DNA of 64,000 nucleotides from Mycolicibacter icosiumassiliensis. GTDB lineage: Bacteria; Actinomycetota; Actinomycetes; Mycobacteriales; Mycobacteriaceae. The translations under genes were made by a program, and so were the position numbers. Every line of letters begins with the position of its first letter. Within the stretch, counting starts at the first letter, position 1. Location: NCBI RefSeq assembly GCF_900078685.2, contig NZ_LT546166.1, positions 2,014,287 through 2,078,286 on the forward strand, read 5' to 3'. Under the pieces are notes generated by a model that ran no database searches, was not told the origin of the DNA, and saw only the letters and a program-made list of their open reading frames with translations. This document shows, in pieces, positions 1-8,963 of this stretch.

Positions 1-132
1 GCCCAGCTCGAGGGCCGTCGAGACCGCACGCTCGGTTTCGGCTTCGGACAACTCGGCCACCCCGATGCCCAGCGTCGGCATGGTGCGGTCGTCGTTGAGG
101 GTGACCGAGGGGATCGCAGAGCCCGACGTCAT
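1..132 (-). CDS. Aldo/keto reductase, N-terminal part (runs off the left edge)
   Basis: Only the first 44 codons are inside the window. They read as an AKR start: [16 protein letters not shown], then [18 protein letters not shown], closely parallel to the start of the AKR gene at 134-979, so this is a tandem paralogue. AKRs reduce aldehydes and ketones with NADPH. Its ATG (130-132) sits one base past the TGA of the upstream AKR gene, so the two are probably co-transcribed and translationally coupled. The catalytic tetrad lies outside the window and cannot be checked. Confidence 0.85.
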   Translation of the reverse strand, partial: MTSGSAIPSVTLNDDRTMPTLGIGVAELSEAETERAVSTALELG

Positions 133-133
133 T

Positions 134-979
134 TCACCTACCTGTGTAATCGAATGTTCGCGGATCGGGTCCCAATCGGGCGCCGTCGTCGAGCGAGGAT
201 ATCTCGGCCATCTCGGCGGTGCCGAGTTCGAAGTCGAAGACCTCGAAGTTGCCGACGATACGCTCCGAATGGACCGATTTCGGAATCACGATATTACCCA
301 GTTGGAGATGCCACCGGATCAGCACCTGGGCCGGTGTCTTGCCGCACCGCCGCGCCACCTCGGTGACCGCCGGATGAGCCAGCAGCGAACCCCGGCCCAG
401 CGGTGCCCAGGCTTCGGTGGCAATTCCGAGGCGGGCGTGCACCTCACGCAGTTCGGGCTGGCTGAAACGCGGGTGCAACTCGACCTGGTTGACGACGGGA
501 ACGATCCCGGTGCCGTCGATCAGCATCTCGAGGTGCTCGGGTGCGAAGTTGCTCACCCCGATCGAGCGGATCCGGCCCTGATCTCGCAGGTGGGCCAGCG
601 CCCGGAAGGTCTCGACGAACTTGCCGGCCGCCGGCAGCGGCCAGTGGATCAGGTACAGGTCCAGAAATTCCAGGCCGAGACGGTCCATGCTCGTGTCGAA
701 CGCCCTGAGCGTGGAGTCGTAGCCCTGGTCGGCGTTCCACACCTTGGTGACCACATACACCTCGTCGCGCGGTAGCCCGGATGCCGCGACGGCCCGGCCG
801 ACCTCACGCTCGTTGTCATACAGGGCGGCGGTGTCGACATGACGGTATCCGGCAGCCAGTGCGGTGTGCACCGCCTGCTCGGTCTCGGCGGGTGAAATCT
901 TGTAAACCCCGAAACCGACGCTGGGGATGGAATTACCGTCGTTGAGCGTGACCGAACGCAAGTTATCTCCAGCAGCCAT
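134..979 (-). CDS. Aldo/keto reductase (Rv2971-like)
   Basis: A 281-residue NADPH-dependent aldo/keto reductase. The whole AKR fold is present: catalytic Asp and Tyr in VDTAALYDN, Lys in VVTKVW, His in YLIHWPLP, and the cofactor motif [10 protein letters not shown] near the C-terminus. Open frame continues upstream, but the start MAAGDNLRS at 979 matches the family N-terminus. Its neighbours correspond to M. tuberculosis Rv2971 next to lipN. The start codon overlaps the divergent lipN start (CATG at 977-980), so promoter elements must lie inside the opposite gene. The physiological substrate is unknown; methylglyoxal-type aldehydes are a family-based guess. Confidence 0.93.
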   Translation of the reverse strand: MAAGDNLRSVTLNDGNSIPSVGFGVYKISPAETEQAVHTALAAGYRHVDTAALYDNEREVGRAVAASGLPRDEVYVVTKVWNADQGYDSTLRAFDTSMDRLGLEFLDLYLIHWPLPAAGKFVETFRALAHLRDQGRIRSIGVSNFAPEHLEMLIDGTGIVPVVNQVELHPRFSQPELREVHARLGIATEAWAPLGRGSLLAHPAVTEVARRCGKTPAQVLIRWHLQLGNIVIPKSVHSERIVGNFEVFDFELGTAEMAEISSLDDGARLGPDPRTFDYTGR

Positions 980-2081
980 GACACGAAGTCTGCCAGGCGG
1001 CTTCACTTCCGGCGGGGGAGCGCGGTGGACCGACCAGCTGCGGAGCACCCTTCTGACAGTCGGCACCAAGGTGACGCCGGTGCTGCCGACCGGGATCCAG
1101 CGGCTGCTGGCCGGCGGGCGGTCGGTGACCATCGACGGCAAGACCCTGGACCCCACCCTGCGGTTGACGCTGGCGGCCCAGCATGCGATGGGCCTCAACG
1201 GCTTCGTCATCGGCGACGACGCGGCCGCCTCCCGGGCCCAGCTGCGCGAGACGACCGCCGGGCTTGGCGGCGCTGACATCCATGTCGATGTTCGCGACAT
1301 CGTGCTGCCCGGCCCGGCCGGCGACATCGCCGCCCGGCACTACCGCCCGGTCGGTGGTGGCGCCAAGCCGCTGCTGGTCTTCTACCACGGTGGCGGATTC
1401 GTGATCGGCACCCTGGACAGTCACGACGCGGTCTGCCGGCTGACCTGCCGAGACGGCGACATCGCGGTGCTGTCGGTCGACTACCGGCTGGCGCCCGAGC
1501 ATCCCGCCCCGGCCGCGCTCGACGACGCGTACGCCGCGTTCCGCTGGGCCTACGATCACGCCGCGGAGCTGGGTGGGATTCCCGGACAGGTGGCGGTGGG
1601 CGGCGACAGTGCCGGCGGCAACCTGGCCGCCGGAGTGGCGCTGCTGGCACGTGACGGCGGGGGACCGGCGCCCGTGCTGCAGTGGCTGATCTACCCGATG
1701 GCCGACTGCACCGCCCAGACCCGTTCGCGCACCCTCTACGGCGACGGCTTTGTGCTGACCAAACACGACATCGACTGGTTCACCGACCAGTATGTGGGCC
1801 GCTCACAGCTTGACCCGACCGACCCGCGGGTATCGCCGCTTTTGGCCGGCGACCTGTCTGGATTGCCGCCCGCGCTGGTGGCCGTCGCCGGTTTCGACCC
1901 GCTGCGCGACGAAGGTGAAGCGTTCGCGGCGGCGCTGCGCGAGGCCGGGGTGGTGGTGGACCTGCGGCAGCTGCCGTCGCTGACGCATGCCTTCATCAAC
2001 CTGTTTCCGCTGGGGGGCGGCAGCGCGGCCGCGACCAGTGAGTTGATCTCGGCGCTGCGCGCGCACCTCAGCCGCGGCTGA
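978..2081 (+). CDS. lipN: LipN-like esterase/lipase (hormone-sensitive lipase family)
   Basis: A 367-residue serine hydrolase of the HSL (GDXG) family. The oxyanion-hole motif is YHGGGF near residue 135, the nucleophile elbow is GDSAGG near residue 215, the acid is Asp in GFDPLRDE and the base is His in LTHAF. It should hydrolyse short acyl esters. The start MTRSLPGG resembles the start of M. tuberculosis LipN, and the following genes (DsbA-like, VKOR, pca) keep the Rv2970c-Rv2967c order. The ATG at 978-980 overlaps the start codon of the divergent AKR gene. An ATG further upstream (927) would lie inside the AKR gene and is not supported. Confidence 0.93.
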   Translation: MTRSLPGGFTSGGGARWTDQLRSTLLTVGTKVTPVLPTGIQRLLAGGRSVTIDGKTLDPTLRLTLAAQHAMGLNGFVIGDDAAASRAQLRETTAGLGGADIHVDVRDIVLPGPAGDIAARHYRPVGGGAKPLLVFYHGGGFVIGTLDSHDAVCRLTCRDGDIAVLSVDYRLAPEHPAPAALDDAYAAFRWAYDHAAELGGIPGQVAVGGDSAGGNLAAGVALLARDGGGPAPVLQWLIYPMADCTAQTRSRTLYGDGFVLTKHDIDWFTDQYVGRSQLDPTDPRVSPLLAGDLSGLPPALVAVAGFDPLRDEGEAFAAALREAGVVVDLRQLPSLTHAFINLFPLGGGSAAATSELISALRAHLSRG

Positions 2082-2146
2082 GCTCCAGGGCTCCCGCCGG
2101 TATTCTGATCCGCAAACCGACCACCGAAGACGAGGACCAACCGACT

Positions 2147-2902
2147 GTGGCCAGCAAACCCAAACGCCCCGGCGCCTCCGGCCTGCGGGCCGGCGACCAG
2201 AAACGCAACCTCGCAATGCAGATCGGGCTCGTCGCCATCGTGGTGGTCTTCGCGGTGGGCCTCATCGGCTACATCGTGATGTCCAACGGTCACAAGAAGG
2301 GCGCCGGCGCCGGCGAGGCGATCCGGGTCACCTCGAGCAAGCTGATCACCAAGGACGGGACGGACGAGCCCAAGGCCGTGCTGACGTTCTACGAGGACTT
2401 CCTCTGCCCGGCCTGCGGCAATCTCGAGCGGGCGTTCGGCCCGACGGTGTCCCGGCTGATCGACAGCGGGGCAATCGCCGCCGACTACCACATGGTCGCC
2501 ATCCTGGACCGGCCGCAGAACGATGACTACTCCTCACGCTCCGGAGCCGCCGCCTACTGCGTCGCCGACGAGAACAAGGACGCCTTCCGCCGGTTCCACA
2601 CCGCGCTCTACACCGAGCAGCTGCAGCCGTCGGAGATCGGGACCGAGTTCCCCGACAACAAGCGTCTGATCGAGCTGGCCCGCCAGGCCGGCGCTGCCGG
2701 CGGTGTGCCGGCCTGCATCAACAGTGGGAAGTACCTGAAGATGGTGGGCGGTATGGCTGCGGCTGGGGGCATCCACGCCACCCCCACCCTGCGCATCAAC
2801 GGCGAGGACTACCGCCCCTCGACTCCCGAAGCCCTGGTCTCCAAGATCCGCGAGATCGTCGGTGACGTGCCGGGCATGGACGCACCGAAACAGGAGTCGT
2901 GA
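2147..2902 (+). CDS. Membrane-anchored DsbA-like thiol oxidase (Rv2969c-like)
   Basis: A 251-residue protein with a short basic cytoplasmic N-terminus, one membrane segment around residues 25-46 and an extracytoplasmic thioredoxin/DsbA-like domain. The CPAC active site is in YEDFLCPACGNLE, and the cis-Pro loop is ATPTLRING. It inserts disulfides into exported proteins. The GTG start at 2147 gives the family N-terminus. The next gene (VKOR) starts at 2899, inside this stop codon (GTGA), so the oxidase and its re-oxidising partner are translationally coupled, as in M. tuberculosis Rv2969c-Rv2968c. Confidence 0.93.
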   Translation: MASKPKRPGASGLRAGDQKRNLAMQIGLVAIVVVFAVGLIGYIVMSNGHKKGAGAGEAIRVTSSKLITKDGTDEPKAVLTFYEDFLCPACGNLERAFGPTVSRLIDSGAIAADYHMVAILDRPQNDDYSSRSGAAAYCVADENKDAFRRFHTALYTEQLQPSEIGTEFPDNKRLIELARQAGAAGGVPACINSGKYLKMVGGMAAAGGIHATPTLRINGEDYRPSTPEALVSKIREIVGDVPGMDAPKQES

Positions 2903-3510
2903 CGATCACGGCTTCGGCGGTCGAGCCGCCCCAAGAGGCGGTGCCGATCGCGGCGTCCCGGGCTTGGGCGGTGCTGATCGGCGGCGTCATCGGATTGGCA
3001 GCCTCGGTCACGTTGACCGTCGAGAAGATCAAGCTGCTGATGGACTCGGGGTACGTGCCGTCGTGCAACCTCAACCCCGTGTTGTCCTGCGGCTCGGTGA
3101 TGGTCACCCCGCAGGCGTCGGTGCTGGGGTTCCCGAACCCGCTGATGGGGATCGTCGCCTTTACCGTGGTGGTCGTGACCGGCGTGCTGGCCGTCGCGAA
3201 TGTGCCGTTGCCGCAGTGGTATTGGACTGGGTTGGCGCTCGGCACGTTGGCCGGCGCCGGGTTCGTGCACTGGCTGATCTTCCAGAGTCTGTACCGGATT
3301 GGGGCGCTGTGCCCGTACTGCATGGTGGTCTGGGCGGTCACGGTGTGCCTGCTGGTGATATTCGCAGCCCTAGCATCTGAGCAGGGTGGTATACGCAAAA
3401 ATTTGCAGCATTTGCACCGATGGCGTTGGACCATCGCTGCGTTATGGTTTATCGCGTTATTTCTGTTGGTATTTATTCGGTTTCAGGATTACTGGATAAC
3501 GCTGCTGTAG
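2899..3510 (+). CDS. VKOR-family disulfide-generating membrane protein (Rv2968c-like)
   Basis: A 203-residue vitamin K epoxide reductase homologue with four or five hydrophobic segments. It carries the loop cysteine pair of the family (SCNLNPVLSCGS) and the CPYC redox centre in ALCPYCMVVW. VKOR re-oxidises the DsbA-like partner and passes electrons to quinone. It overlaps the DsbA-like gene by GTGA, and pca starts 8 bp downstream. It matches the conserved mycobacterial gene next to pca. Function is assigned from family, motif and context. Confidence 0.93.
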   Translation: MTITASAVEPPQEAVPIAASRAWAVLIGGVIGLAASVTLTVEKIKLLMDSGYVPSCNLNPVLSCGSVMVTPQASVLGFPNPLMGIVAFTVVVVTGVLAVANVPLPQWYWTGLALGTLAGAGFVHWLIFQSLYRIGALCPYCMVVWAVTVCLLVIFAALASEQGGIRKNLQHLHRWRWTIAALWFIALFLLVFIRFQDYWITLL

Positions 3511-3518
3511 GGGTGGAT

Positions 3519-6500
3519 GTGATCTCCAAAGTGCTGGTGGCCAACCGCGGAGAGATCGCTGTCCGCGCGTTCCGGGCCGCCTGCGAACTCGGGGTCGGCA
3601 CGGTGGCCGTCTACCCGTATGAGGACCGCAACTCGCTGCACCGGCTCAAGGCGGACGAGTCTTACCAGATCGGCGAAGAGGGCCATCCGGTACGCGCGTA
3701 CCTGTCCGTCGATGAGATCGTCGGCACCGCGGTGCGGTGCGGGGCCGACGCCGTTTACCCCGGCTACGGATTCCTTTCGGAGAATCCTCAACTGGCGCAG
3801 GCCTGTGCCGATGCCGGCATCACCTTCGTCGGTCCCAGCGCGGCCGTGCTGGCGCTGACCGGCAACAAGTCCCGCGCGGTGGCTGCCGCGCGGGAAGCGG
3901 GACTGCCGGTGCTGGCGTCGTCGGCGCCGTCGTCCTCGGTCGAGGAGCTCCTTGCCGCAGCCCAAGACATGACCTTCCCGCTGTTCGTCAAGGCGGTTGC
4001 CGGTGGCGGGGGGCGCGGGATGCGCCGGGTCGCCGATATCGACGCGCTGGCCGACGCGGTAGAGGCGGCCAGTCGGGAAGCGGATTCGGCGTTCGGCGAC
4101 CCGCACGTCTACCTCGAGCAGGCGGTACTGCGCCCGCGTCACATCGAGGTGCAGATCCTGGCGGACAACCACGGCAACGTGATCCACCTCTACGAGCGGG
4201 ACTGCAGCGTGCAGCGCCGGCATCAGAAAGTCGTCGAATTGGCGCCGGCGCCCAATCTCGATCCGGCGCTGCGCGCCAAGATCTGCGCGGACGCCGTGGC
4301 CTTCGCGCGCCATATCGGCTACACCTGCGCGGGCACCGTGGAGTTCCTGGTCGACGAGCGCGGCCACCACGTGTTCATCGAGATGAACCCGCGCATCCAG
4401 GTAGAGCACACCGTCACCGAGGAGATCACCGACGTCGACCTGGTGTCCTCCCAGCTGCGGATCGCGGCCGGGGAATCGCTGGCGGACCTGGGCCTCTCGC
4501 AGGAATCGATCACGCTGCACGGTGCCGCGTTGCAATGCCGGATCACCACCGAGGACCCGGCCAACGGATTCCGCCCCGACACCGGACGGATCAGCGCTTA
4601 CCGCAGCCCGGGCGGGGCGGGGATACGCCTGGACGGCGGCACCAACCTGGGTGCGGAGATCAGCGCCCACTTCGACTCGATGCTGGTCAAGCTGACCTGT
4701 CGCGGCAAGGATTTCCCCACCGCGGTGAAGCGGGCGCGCCGGGCGATCGCCGAATTCCGCATTCGTGGGGTCGCTACCAACATTCCGTTCCTGCAGGCCG
4801 TACTCGACGACCCGGACTTCTCCGCCGGCCGCATCACCACCTCGTTCATCGACGAGCGCCCGCAGCTGCTGACCGCGCGTTCCTCGGCCGACCGCGGCAC
4901 CAAGATCTTGAACTACCTGGCCGACGTCACCGTCAACAGTCCGCACGGCACCCGGCCGTCGGCGGTGTATCCGCGTGACAAGCTGCCCGAGCTGGATCTG
5001 TCGGTGCCGCCGCCGGCGGGTTCCAAGCAACGGCTGGTCGAGCTGGGTCCCGAAGGCTTCGCCCGCTGGCTGCGGGAGTCGCGGGCCGTCGGGGTCACCG
5101 ACACCACGTTCCGGGACGCCCACCAGTCGCTGTTGGCCACCCGGGTGCGCACCAGCGGATTGGTCAAGGTGGCGCCGTACGTGGCCCGCACTATGTCGCA
5201 ACTGCTGTCGGTCGAGTGCTGGGGTGGCGCGACTTACGATGTGGCGCTGCGGTTCTTGAAGGAAGACCCCTGGGAGCGGCTGGCCGCGCTGCGCGAGGCG
5301 CTGCCCAACATCTGTCTGCAGATGCTGCTGCGTGGGCGCAACACAGTCGGGTATACCCCCTATCCGGAGCTGGTGACTTCGGCGTTCGTCCAGGAGGCGA
5401 CCGAGACCGGTATTGACATCTTCCGGATCTTCGATGCGCTCAACAATGTCGACTCGATGCTTCCGGCCATCGACGCGGTCCGCGAAACCGGCAGTGCGGT
5501 AGCCGAAGTCGCCATGTGCTACACCGGGGATCTGAGCAGTCCGGGTGAAACGCTCTACACGCTGGACTACTACCTCAAGCTCGCCGAGCAGATCGTAAAC
5601 GCCGGCGCGCATGTCTTGGCGATCAAGGACATGGCGGGACTGCTGCGCCCTGCCGCGGCAACCACATTGGTGAGCGCGCTGCGCAGCCGCTTCGATCTGC
5701 CGATCCACGTCCACACCCACGACACCGCGGGCGGTCAACTGGCCAGCTACGTCGCGGCCTGGCAGGCCGGGGCGGACGCCGTCGACGGCGCGGCTGCGCC
5801 CCTGGCGGGCACCACCAGCCAACCGGCGCTGAGCTCGATCATCGCCGCGGCAGCCCAGACCGACTACGACACCGGGATCTCGCTGGACGCGGTGGGCGAC
5901 TTGGAGCCGTACTGGGAAGCGCTGCGAAAGGTGTACGCGCCGTTCGAGTCCGGACTGGCGGCGCCGACCGGGCGGGTCTACCGCCATGAGATTCCCGGCG
6001 GCCAGCTGTCCAACTTGCACCAGCAGGCCAAGGCGCTGGGATTGGCGGACCGGTTCGAGGACGTCGAGAGCAACTATGCCGCCGCCGATGCCGTACTGGG
6101 CCGGCTGAGCAAGGTGACCCCGAGCTCGAAGGTGGTCGGCGATCTGGCACTGGCCCTGGTCGGCGCCGGTGTGAGCGCCGACGAGTTCGCCGCCGACCCG
6201 TCCCGAGTTGATATCCCGGACTCGGTGATCGGCTTCCTGCGCGGTGAACTGGGCGACCCGGCCGGTGGCTGGCCGGAGCCGTTGCGGACCAAAGCTCTGG
6301 AGGGTCGCGGCCCGGCACGGGAGATGCAGCAGCTTTCGGCCGACGACGAGGCGGTGTTGGCGACGTCTGGCCCGCAACGCCAGGCCCGGCTGAATCGCCT
6401 GCTGTTCCCCGGCCCCACAAAGGAATTCGAGTCGCATCGGGAACTCTACGGCGACATTTCGCGATTGTCGGCCAACCAGTTCTTCTATGGCCTGCGCCAA

Positions 6501-6902
6501 GGCGAGGAGCACCGGGTCAAGCTGGAGCGTGGGGTGGAGCTGCTGATCGGGCTCGAGGCCATCTCCGAGCCGGATGAACGCGGCATGCGGACCGTCATGT
6601 GCATCATCAACGGTCAACTGCGACCGGTCGAGGTGCGTGACCGCAGCATCGCCAGCGAAGTGCCGGTTGCCGAGAAGGCCGACCGCACCAAGGCGGGTCA
6701 TGTCGCGGCACCGTTTGCCGGTGTGGTCACCATCGGGGTGGCCGAGGGGGAGAAGGTCACCGCCGGACAGACCGTGGCCACCATTGAGGCGATGAAGATG
6801 GAGGCGGCCATCACCGCGCCGGCCGACGGCACCGTCGCGCGGGTGGCCGTTGCCGAGACCGCACAGGTCGAAGGCGGAGATCTGCTGGTGGTGCTGAGCT
6901 GA
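3519..6902 (+). CDS. pca: Pyruvate carboxylase
   Basis: A 1127-residue biotin-dependent pyruvate carboxylase, making oxaloacetate from pyruvate, bicarbonate and ATP (anaplerosis and gluconeogenesis). Domains run from biotin carboxylase ([15 protein letters not shown] at the start, glycine-rich ATP grasp [12 protein letters not shown]), to carboxyltransferase ([19 protein letters not shown], metal ligands in [10 protein letters not shown]), to a C-terminal biotinyl domain with EAMKMEA about 35 residues from the end. Length and N-terminus match the mycobacterial Pca when GTG 3519 is the start; open frame back to 3420 overlaps the VKOR gene and is not needed. The last codons overlap the rsmD remnant. 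Confidence 0.97.
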   Translation: MISKVLVANRGEIAVRAFRAACELGVGTVAVYPYEDRNSLHRLKADESYQIGEEGHPVRAYLSVDEIVGTAVRCGADAVYPGYGFLSENPQLAQACADAGITFVGPSAAVLALTGNKSRAVAAAREAGLPVLASSAPSSSVEELLAAAQDMTFPLFVKAVAGGGGRGMRRVADIDALADAVEAASREADSAFGDPHVYLEQAVLRPRHIEVQILADNHGNVIHLYERDCSVQRRHQKVVELAPAPNLDPALRAKICADAVAFARHIGYTCAGTVEFLVDERGHHVFIEMNPRIQVEHTVTEEITDVDLVSSQLRIAAGESLADLGLSQESITLHGAALQCRITTEDPANGFRPDTGRISAYRSPGGAGIRLDGGTNLGAEISAHFDSMLVKLTCRGKDFPTAVKRARRAIAEFRIRGVATNIPFLQAVLDDPDFSAGRITTSFIDERPQLLTARSSADRGTKILNYLADVTVNSPHGTRPSAVYPRDKLPELDLSVPPPAGSKQRLVELGPEGFARWLRESRAVGVTDTTFRDAHQSLLATRVRTSGLVKVAPYVARTMSQLLSVECWGGATYDVALRFLKEDPWERLAALREALPNICLQMLLRGRNTVGYTPYPELVTSAFVQEATETGIDIFRIFDALNNVDSMLPAIDAVRETGSAVAEVAMCYTGDLSSPGETLYTLDYYLKLAEQIVNAGAHVLAIKDMAGLLRPAAATTLVSALRSRFDLPIHVHTHDTAGGQLASYVAAWQAGADAVDGAAAPLAGTTSQPALSSIIAAAAQTDYDTGISLDAVGDLEPYWEALRKVYAPFESGLAAPTGRVYRHEIPGGQLSNLHQQAKALGLADRFEDVESNYAAADAVLGRLSKVTPSSKVVGDLALALVGAGVSADEFAADPSRVDIPDSVIGFLRGELGDPAGGWPEPLRTKALEGRGPAREMQQLSADDEAVLATSGPQRQARLNRLLFPGPTKEFESHRELYGDISRLSANQFFYGLRQGEEHRVKLERGVELLIGLEAISEPDERGMRTVMCIINGQLRPVEVRDRSIASEVPVAEKADRTKAGHVAAPFAGVVTIGVAEGEKVTAGQTVATIEAMKMEAAITAPADGTVARVAVAETAQVEGGDLLVVLS

Positions 6903-7019
6903 CCCGCATCGTCGGCGGTGCGGCCGGGGGACGACGCCTCGTCGTGCCGCCGCGTGGCACCCGGCCCACCACCGATCGGGTGCGTGAGGCGCTGTTCAAT
7001 GTGCTCGATTCCCGGATGG
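6899..7019 (+). pseudogene. rsmD: rsmD (16S rRNA m2G966 methyltransferase), first 40 codons only
   Basis: The frame overlapping the pca stop reads [19 protein letters not shown] and then [20 protein letters not shown], the unmistakable N-terminus of RsmD/Rv2966c, in its normal place after pca. The expected continuation (SAM-binding LDLYAGSGALG and the catalytic DPPY) is absent: around 7019 the sequence becomes an antisense IS607-type recombinase fragment. The codon where the mycobacterial gene starts is CTG (6899-6901), not GTG; the first ordinary start in frame is GTG 6944. The gene is dead here. Whether an intact copy exists elsewhere cannot be seen. Confidence 0.88.
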
Positions 7020-7348
7020 GGGTCACGCAGCAACGCAAGGAACTTGCGGCGGTGCCCGTTCAAGGCGGACCCGACCTCGTTAACCACCTCATCGACCGGG
7101 ATCTGTTCCGACGTGGCCCACGCAGCTACCCGCGCCACCTGCCGATCCAGATCGGCCTTCTGCTCCGCCGACCAGACCCGCGCATACACCGCCGTCCGCC
7201 GATGCTGGACTGGCTCGGCCATCGCATCCCTCACCAGGATCAGCCGACCCACTCGTTGCGCCGGGACAGGCAACCGGCCCGCGTGAAACCAGCGACACGC
7301 GGTCACCCGCGCAACACCGTTGCGCTCAGCCCACGCCGCAAGATCCAT
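7020..7348 (-). pseudogene. IS607-type serine recombinase, N-terminal fragment
   Basis: About 110 residues from [15 protein letters not shown]. There is a MerR-like helix-turn-helix ([20 protein letters not shown]), then the start of a serine-recombinase domain ([34 protein letters not shown]). The coding match ends after LLRDP at about 7020, where the rsmD fragment begins; open frame beyond that is antisense rsmD. The usual motif is YARVSS-x-x-Q with the first Ser as nucleophile. Here that position is Trp (ARVWS), so the fragment would be inactive even apart from the truncation. No TnpB partner is nearby. Confidence 0.82.
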
Positions 7349-7430
7349 ACACCTGTTCCTACAGCACACCACCGACAACTACCGACCACTCACCACACAA
7401 CAGCTGACAACCCTGTGGGGTTTGGGTAGT

Positions 7431-7739
7431 TCAGGCGGGTCGTCTGAATACTTCGCGTTCGAGCCGAGCCAAACGCTCAGCGACGGTTCCTGATTCGCCG
7501 TGATCCTCGGCGTGCAGCCGATCGACGGCCCACACTCGGATAAGGGTCGATAGCGACATTCCCGCTTTGCGGGCGGCCTGGCTCAGGCGCTCATGCTCAT
7601 CGGCAGCCAGGCGCACCGAGACCACAGTCTGGCGGCCGAGATTCGGCCGGCTCGTCGTGACATGCTCAGGCGCCGGGCCTCCCGAGTATGCCTCCGCGCG
7701 TGCGCCTTCGTCGGCGAGTAGATCGTCAATCCTGCTCAT
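7431..7739 (-). CDS. Ribbon-helix-helix antitoxin (partner of the BrnT-like toxin)
   Basis: A 102-residue protein with a ribbon-helix-helix-like centre: beta strand QTVVSVRLAADE followed by helices around SQAARKAGMSLSTLIRVWAVDRL. The N-terminus (SRIDDLLADEGARAEAY) is acidic and probably wraps the toxin. It lies 2 bp behind the stop of a BrnT-like toxin frame that carries an internal TAG, in the usual toxin-first order. RHH antitoxins normally repress their own operon. With the toxin broken it may be a solo antitoxin or only a repressor. Confidence 0.75.
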   Translation of the reverse strand: MSRIDDLLADEGARAEAYSGGPAPEHVTTSRPNLGRQTVVSVRLAADEHERLSQAARKAGMSLSTLIRVWAVDRLHAEDHGESGTVAERLARLEREVFRRPA

Positions 7740-7741
7740 TC

Positions 7742-8008
7742 TTACTGCTCCTCACTGTAGAGGCCCCGGCCCTGTTGATTTGCGATCCAGGCGTTGCTAC
7801 CCCACCAGTCGCCGTCCGGGGGCTCATCGGGATCAGCATCGGCGGACACCAAAATTACGGTCAGCACCGCACGCGCCGACGGCGAATAGCCGATCACCCG
7901 AACCGACTAGCCCGACCGACTGGCCGGGTCTGGCACTTGCCACACGGCATGACGGTCGTTGGCCGCTTCATCCGCCCAGTCCGCAGAGATCCCGCTTGCT
8001 CCAGTCAA
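7742..8008 (-). pseudogene. BrnT-like toxin interrupted by an amber codon
   Basis: Reading from TTG 8008, the frame gives GISADWADEAANDRHAVW, then VPDPASRSG, a TAG at 7907-7909, and then SVRVIGYSPSARAVLTVILV and DWWGSNAWIANQQGRGLYSEEQ before the TAA at 7742. Both sides of the TAG are one continuous toxin of the BrnT/RelE-like fold; the TAG stands where homologues commonly have Gln or Arg, so one substitution explains it. The expected first 15-20 residues of the family are not recognisable upstream. The pairing with a downstream RHH gene supports the toxin call. Confidence 0.65.
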
Positions 8009-8035
8009 CCTGTAAACACCTACAATATACTACGA

Positions 8036-8048
8036 ATCACTACGTGAT
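8036..8048. promoter_or_regulatory. Small inverted repeat upstream of the BrnT-like/RHH module
   Basis: ATCAC-TAC-GTGAT, a perfect 5-bp inverted repeat about 30 bp upstream of the toxin frame, next to AT-rich sequence (TAGTATATTG on the minus strand) that could hold a -10 box. It is a candidate autoregulatory operator; such short palindromes also occur by chance. Confidence 0.3.
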
Positions 8049-8230
8049 CGGGTGTGCGCCTCGGCCCAGTTGGTTCATTTCCGACACAGACGCATGAGGT
8101 AAGTCGGGTGTGTGGGGCCGTGGTCGAGGCGCTGCGTTGCCGCAGCCGAGTGAGTGACGTTACCTGTGATGGGTGATCCTGCCGGCCTTCGCCCCGGCGC
8201 TGTTCCACACCACGGATCCCGGGCTCCCGC

Positions 8231-8560
8231 TTATTCGGCAAGCCCCAGGAAAACCAGCAGCGCGCGATCGAGTCGGATGAGGTCGCTATCGGCGAGACGG
8301 CCGATACGCTCGTGCACGTTCGCCCGCGGCATTGTGGTGATCTTGTCAACCATAATTTTGCTTGGCTGCTCAATGCCGGTTGCCGCTGTCGGTTCCACAG
8401 TGATCCGGCTCAGCGGTGCCTCGACGGGGTTGGTGGTCAGCGGACAGACCGTGACCGAGGCGGTCGCATCGAATCGATCATCCTGAACGATGACGACCGG
8501 TCGCGGCTTGCCCGTGTAGACACCTCGTGCGGCAGCGACGTGGATATCGCCTCGCCTCAC
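8231..8560 (-). CDS. mazF: MazF-family mRNA interferase toxin
   Basis: A 109-residue MazF/PemK-fold toxin. It has the family opening RRGDIHVAAARG, the conserved PRPVVIVQDD strand, TVCPLTTNP and the KIMVDKITTMPRANV core, then a C-terminal IGRLADSDLIRLDRALLVFLGL helix. MazF toxins are ribonucleases cutting single-stranded RNA at short motifs. The start overlaps the antitoxin stop by 4 bp (8557-8560, ATGA), giving antitoxin-first coupling. Length and motifs are intact, so this module is probably functional. Confidence 0.92.
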   Translation of the reverse strand: MRRGDIHVAAARGVYTGKPRPVVIVQDDRFDATASVTVCPLTTNPVEAPLSRITVEPTAATGIEQPSKIMVDKITTMPRANVHERIGRLADSDLIRLDRALLVFLGLAE

Positions 8561-8781
8561 TCAGCGGACTCACCCTCGGCGGTCCAGTCGCAAGAGATGG
8601 CGTCGACAAAAGCTTGATCGTCGGCCTCCTGCTCGCTGGCGGCGATGGCAGCCGACTGGCGGTGAGCTTCTGCGGCGAATTCCGGCGCCCGTACATCGGG
8701 CACCCAAATCTGAACGGGCCTAAGCCCCTGGGCGCGCAATCGCCGGCGATGCTCCTGCACCCGCTCTCGTGTGCTAGCCAT
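8557..8781 (-). CDS. mazE: MazE-like antitoxin (DUF3018 type)
   Basis: A 74-residue antitoxin. The N-terminal part (STRERVQEHRRRLRAQGLRP, then IWVPDVR) is the DNA-binding and dimerising region found in antitoxins paired with mycobacterial MazF. The C-terminal acidic tail (EADDQAFVDAISCDWTAEGE) should cover the toxin. It overlaps mazF by ATGA. A perfect 16-bp palindrome begins 7 bp upstream of its start, fitting self-repression. Confidence 0.88.
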   Translation of the reverse strand: MASTRERVQEHRRRLRAQGLRPVQIWVPDVRAPEFAAEAHRQSAAIAASEQEADDQAFVDAISCDWTAEGESAE

Positions 8782-8787
8782 CCATCA

Positions 8788-8803
8788 ATGTTACATGTAA
8801 CAT
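8788..8803. promoter_or_regulatory. Perfect palindrome, likely MazE operator
   Basis: ATGTTACATGTAACAT is a perfect 16-bp palindrome directly upstream of the antitoxin start codon. Position and symmetry fit the operator bound by the MazE or MazEF complex. No clear -10 hexamer is seen apart from the palindrome itself. Confidence 0.65.
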
Positions 8804-8963
8804 GACCGGTAATCAATTCGTTCGGCGCGGCTCACACCCAATTCTCCCCGCCGGATACGAGCGACTGCAGGCCACGGTCGCCGAGCACGGGGTGGCGCAG
8901 CCCGAACGCGTGGTTGACAAAGCCGATCGTTCTCTCTCGGGAACTGCCGAAGCGCGCTCCGTC

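Noticed and set aside
3489..6701. A 1070-codon open frame on the minus strand opposite pca
   Set aside because: It is the GC-driven mirror frame of a well-conserved pyruvate carboxylase gene; the protein shows no domain and has a biased Arg/Gln/Val composition.
7431..8008. Calling the first TA pair VapBC
   Set aside because: The toxin frame has no PIN-domain acidic residues; its SVRVIGYS and WWGSNAW blocks fit a BrnT-like fold.
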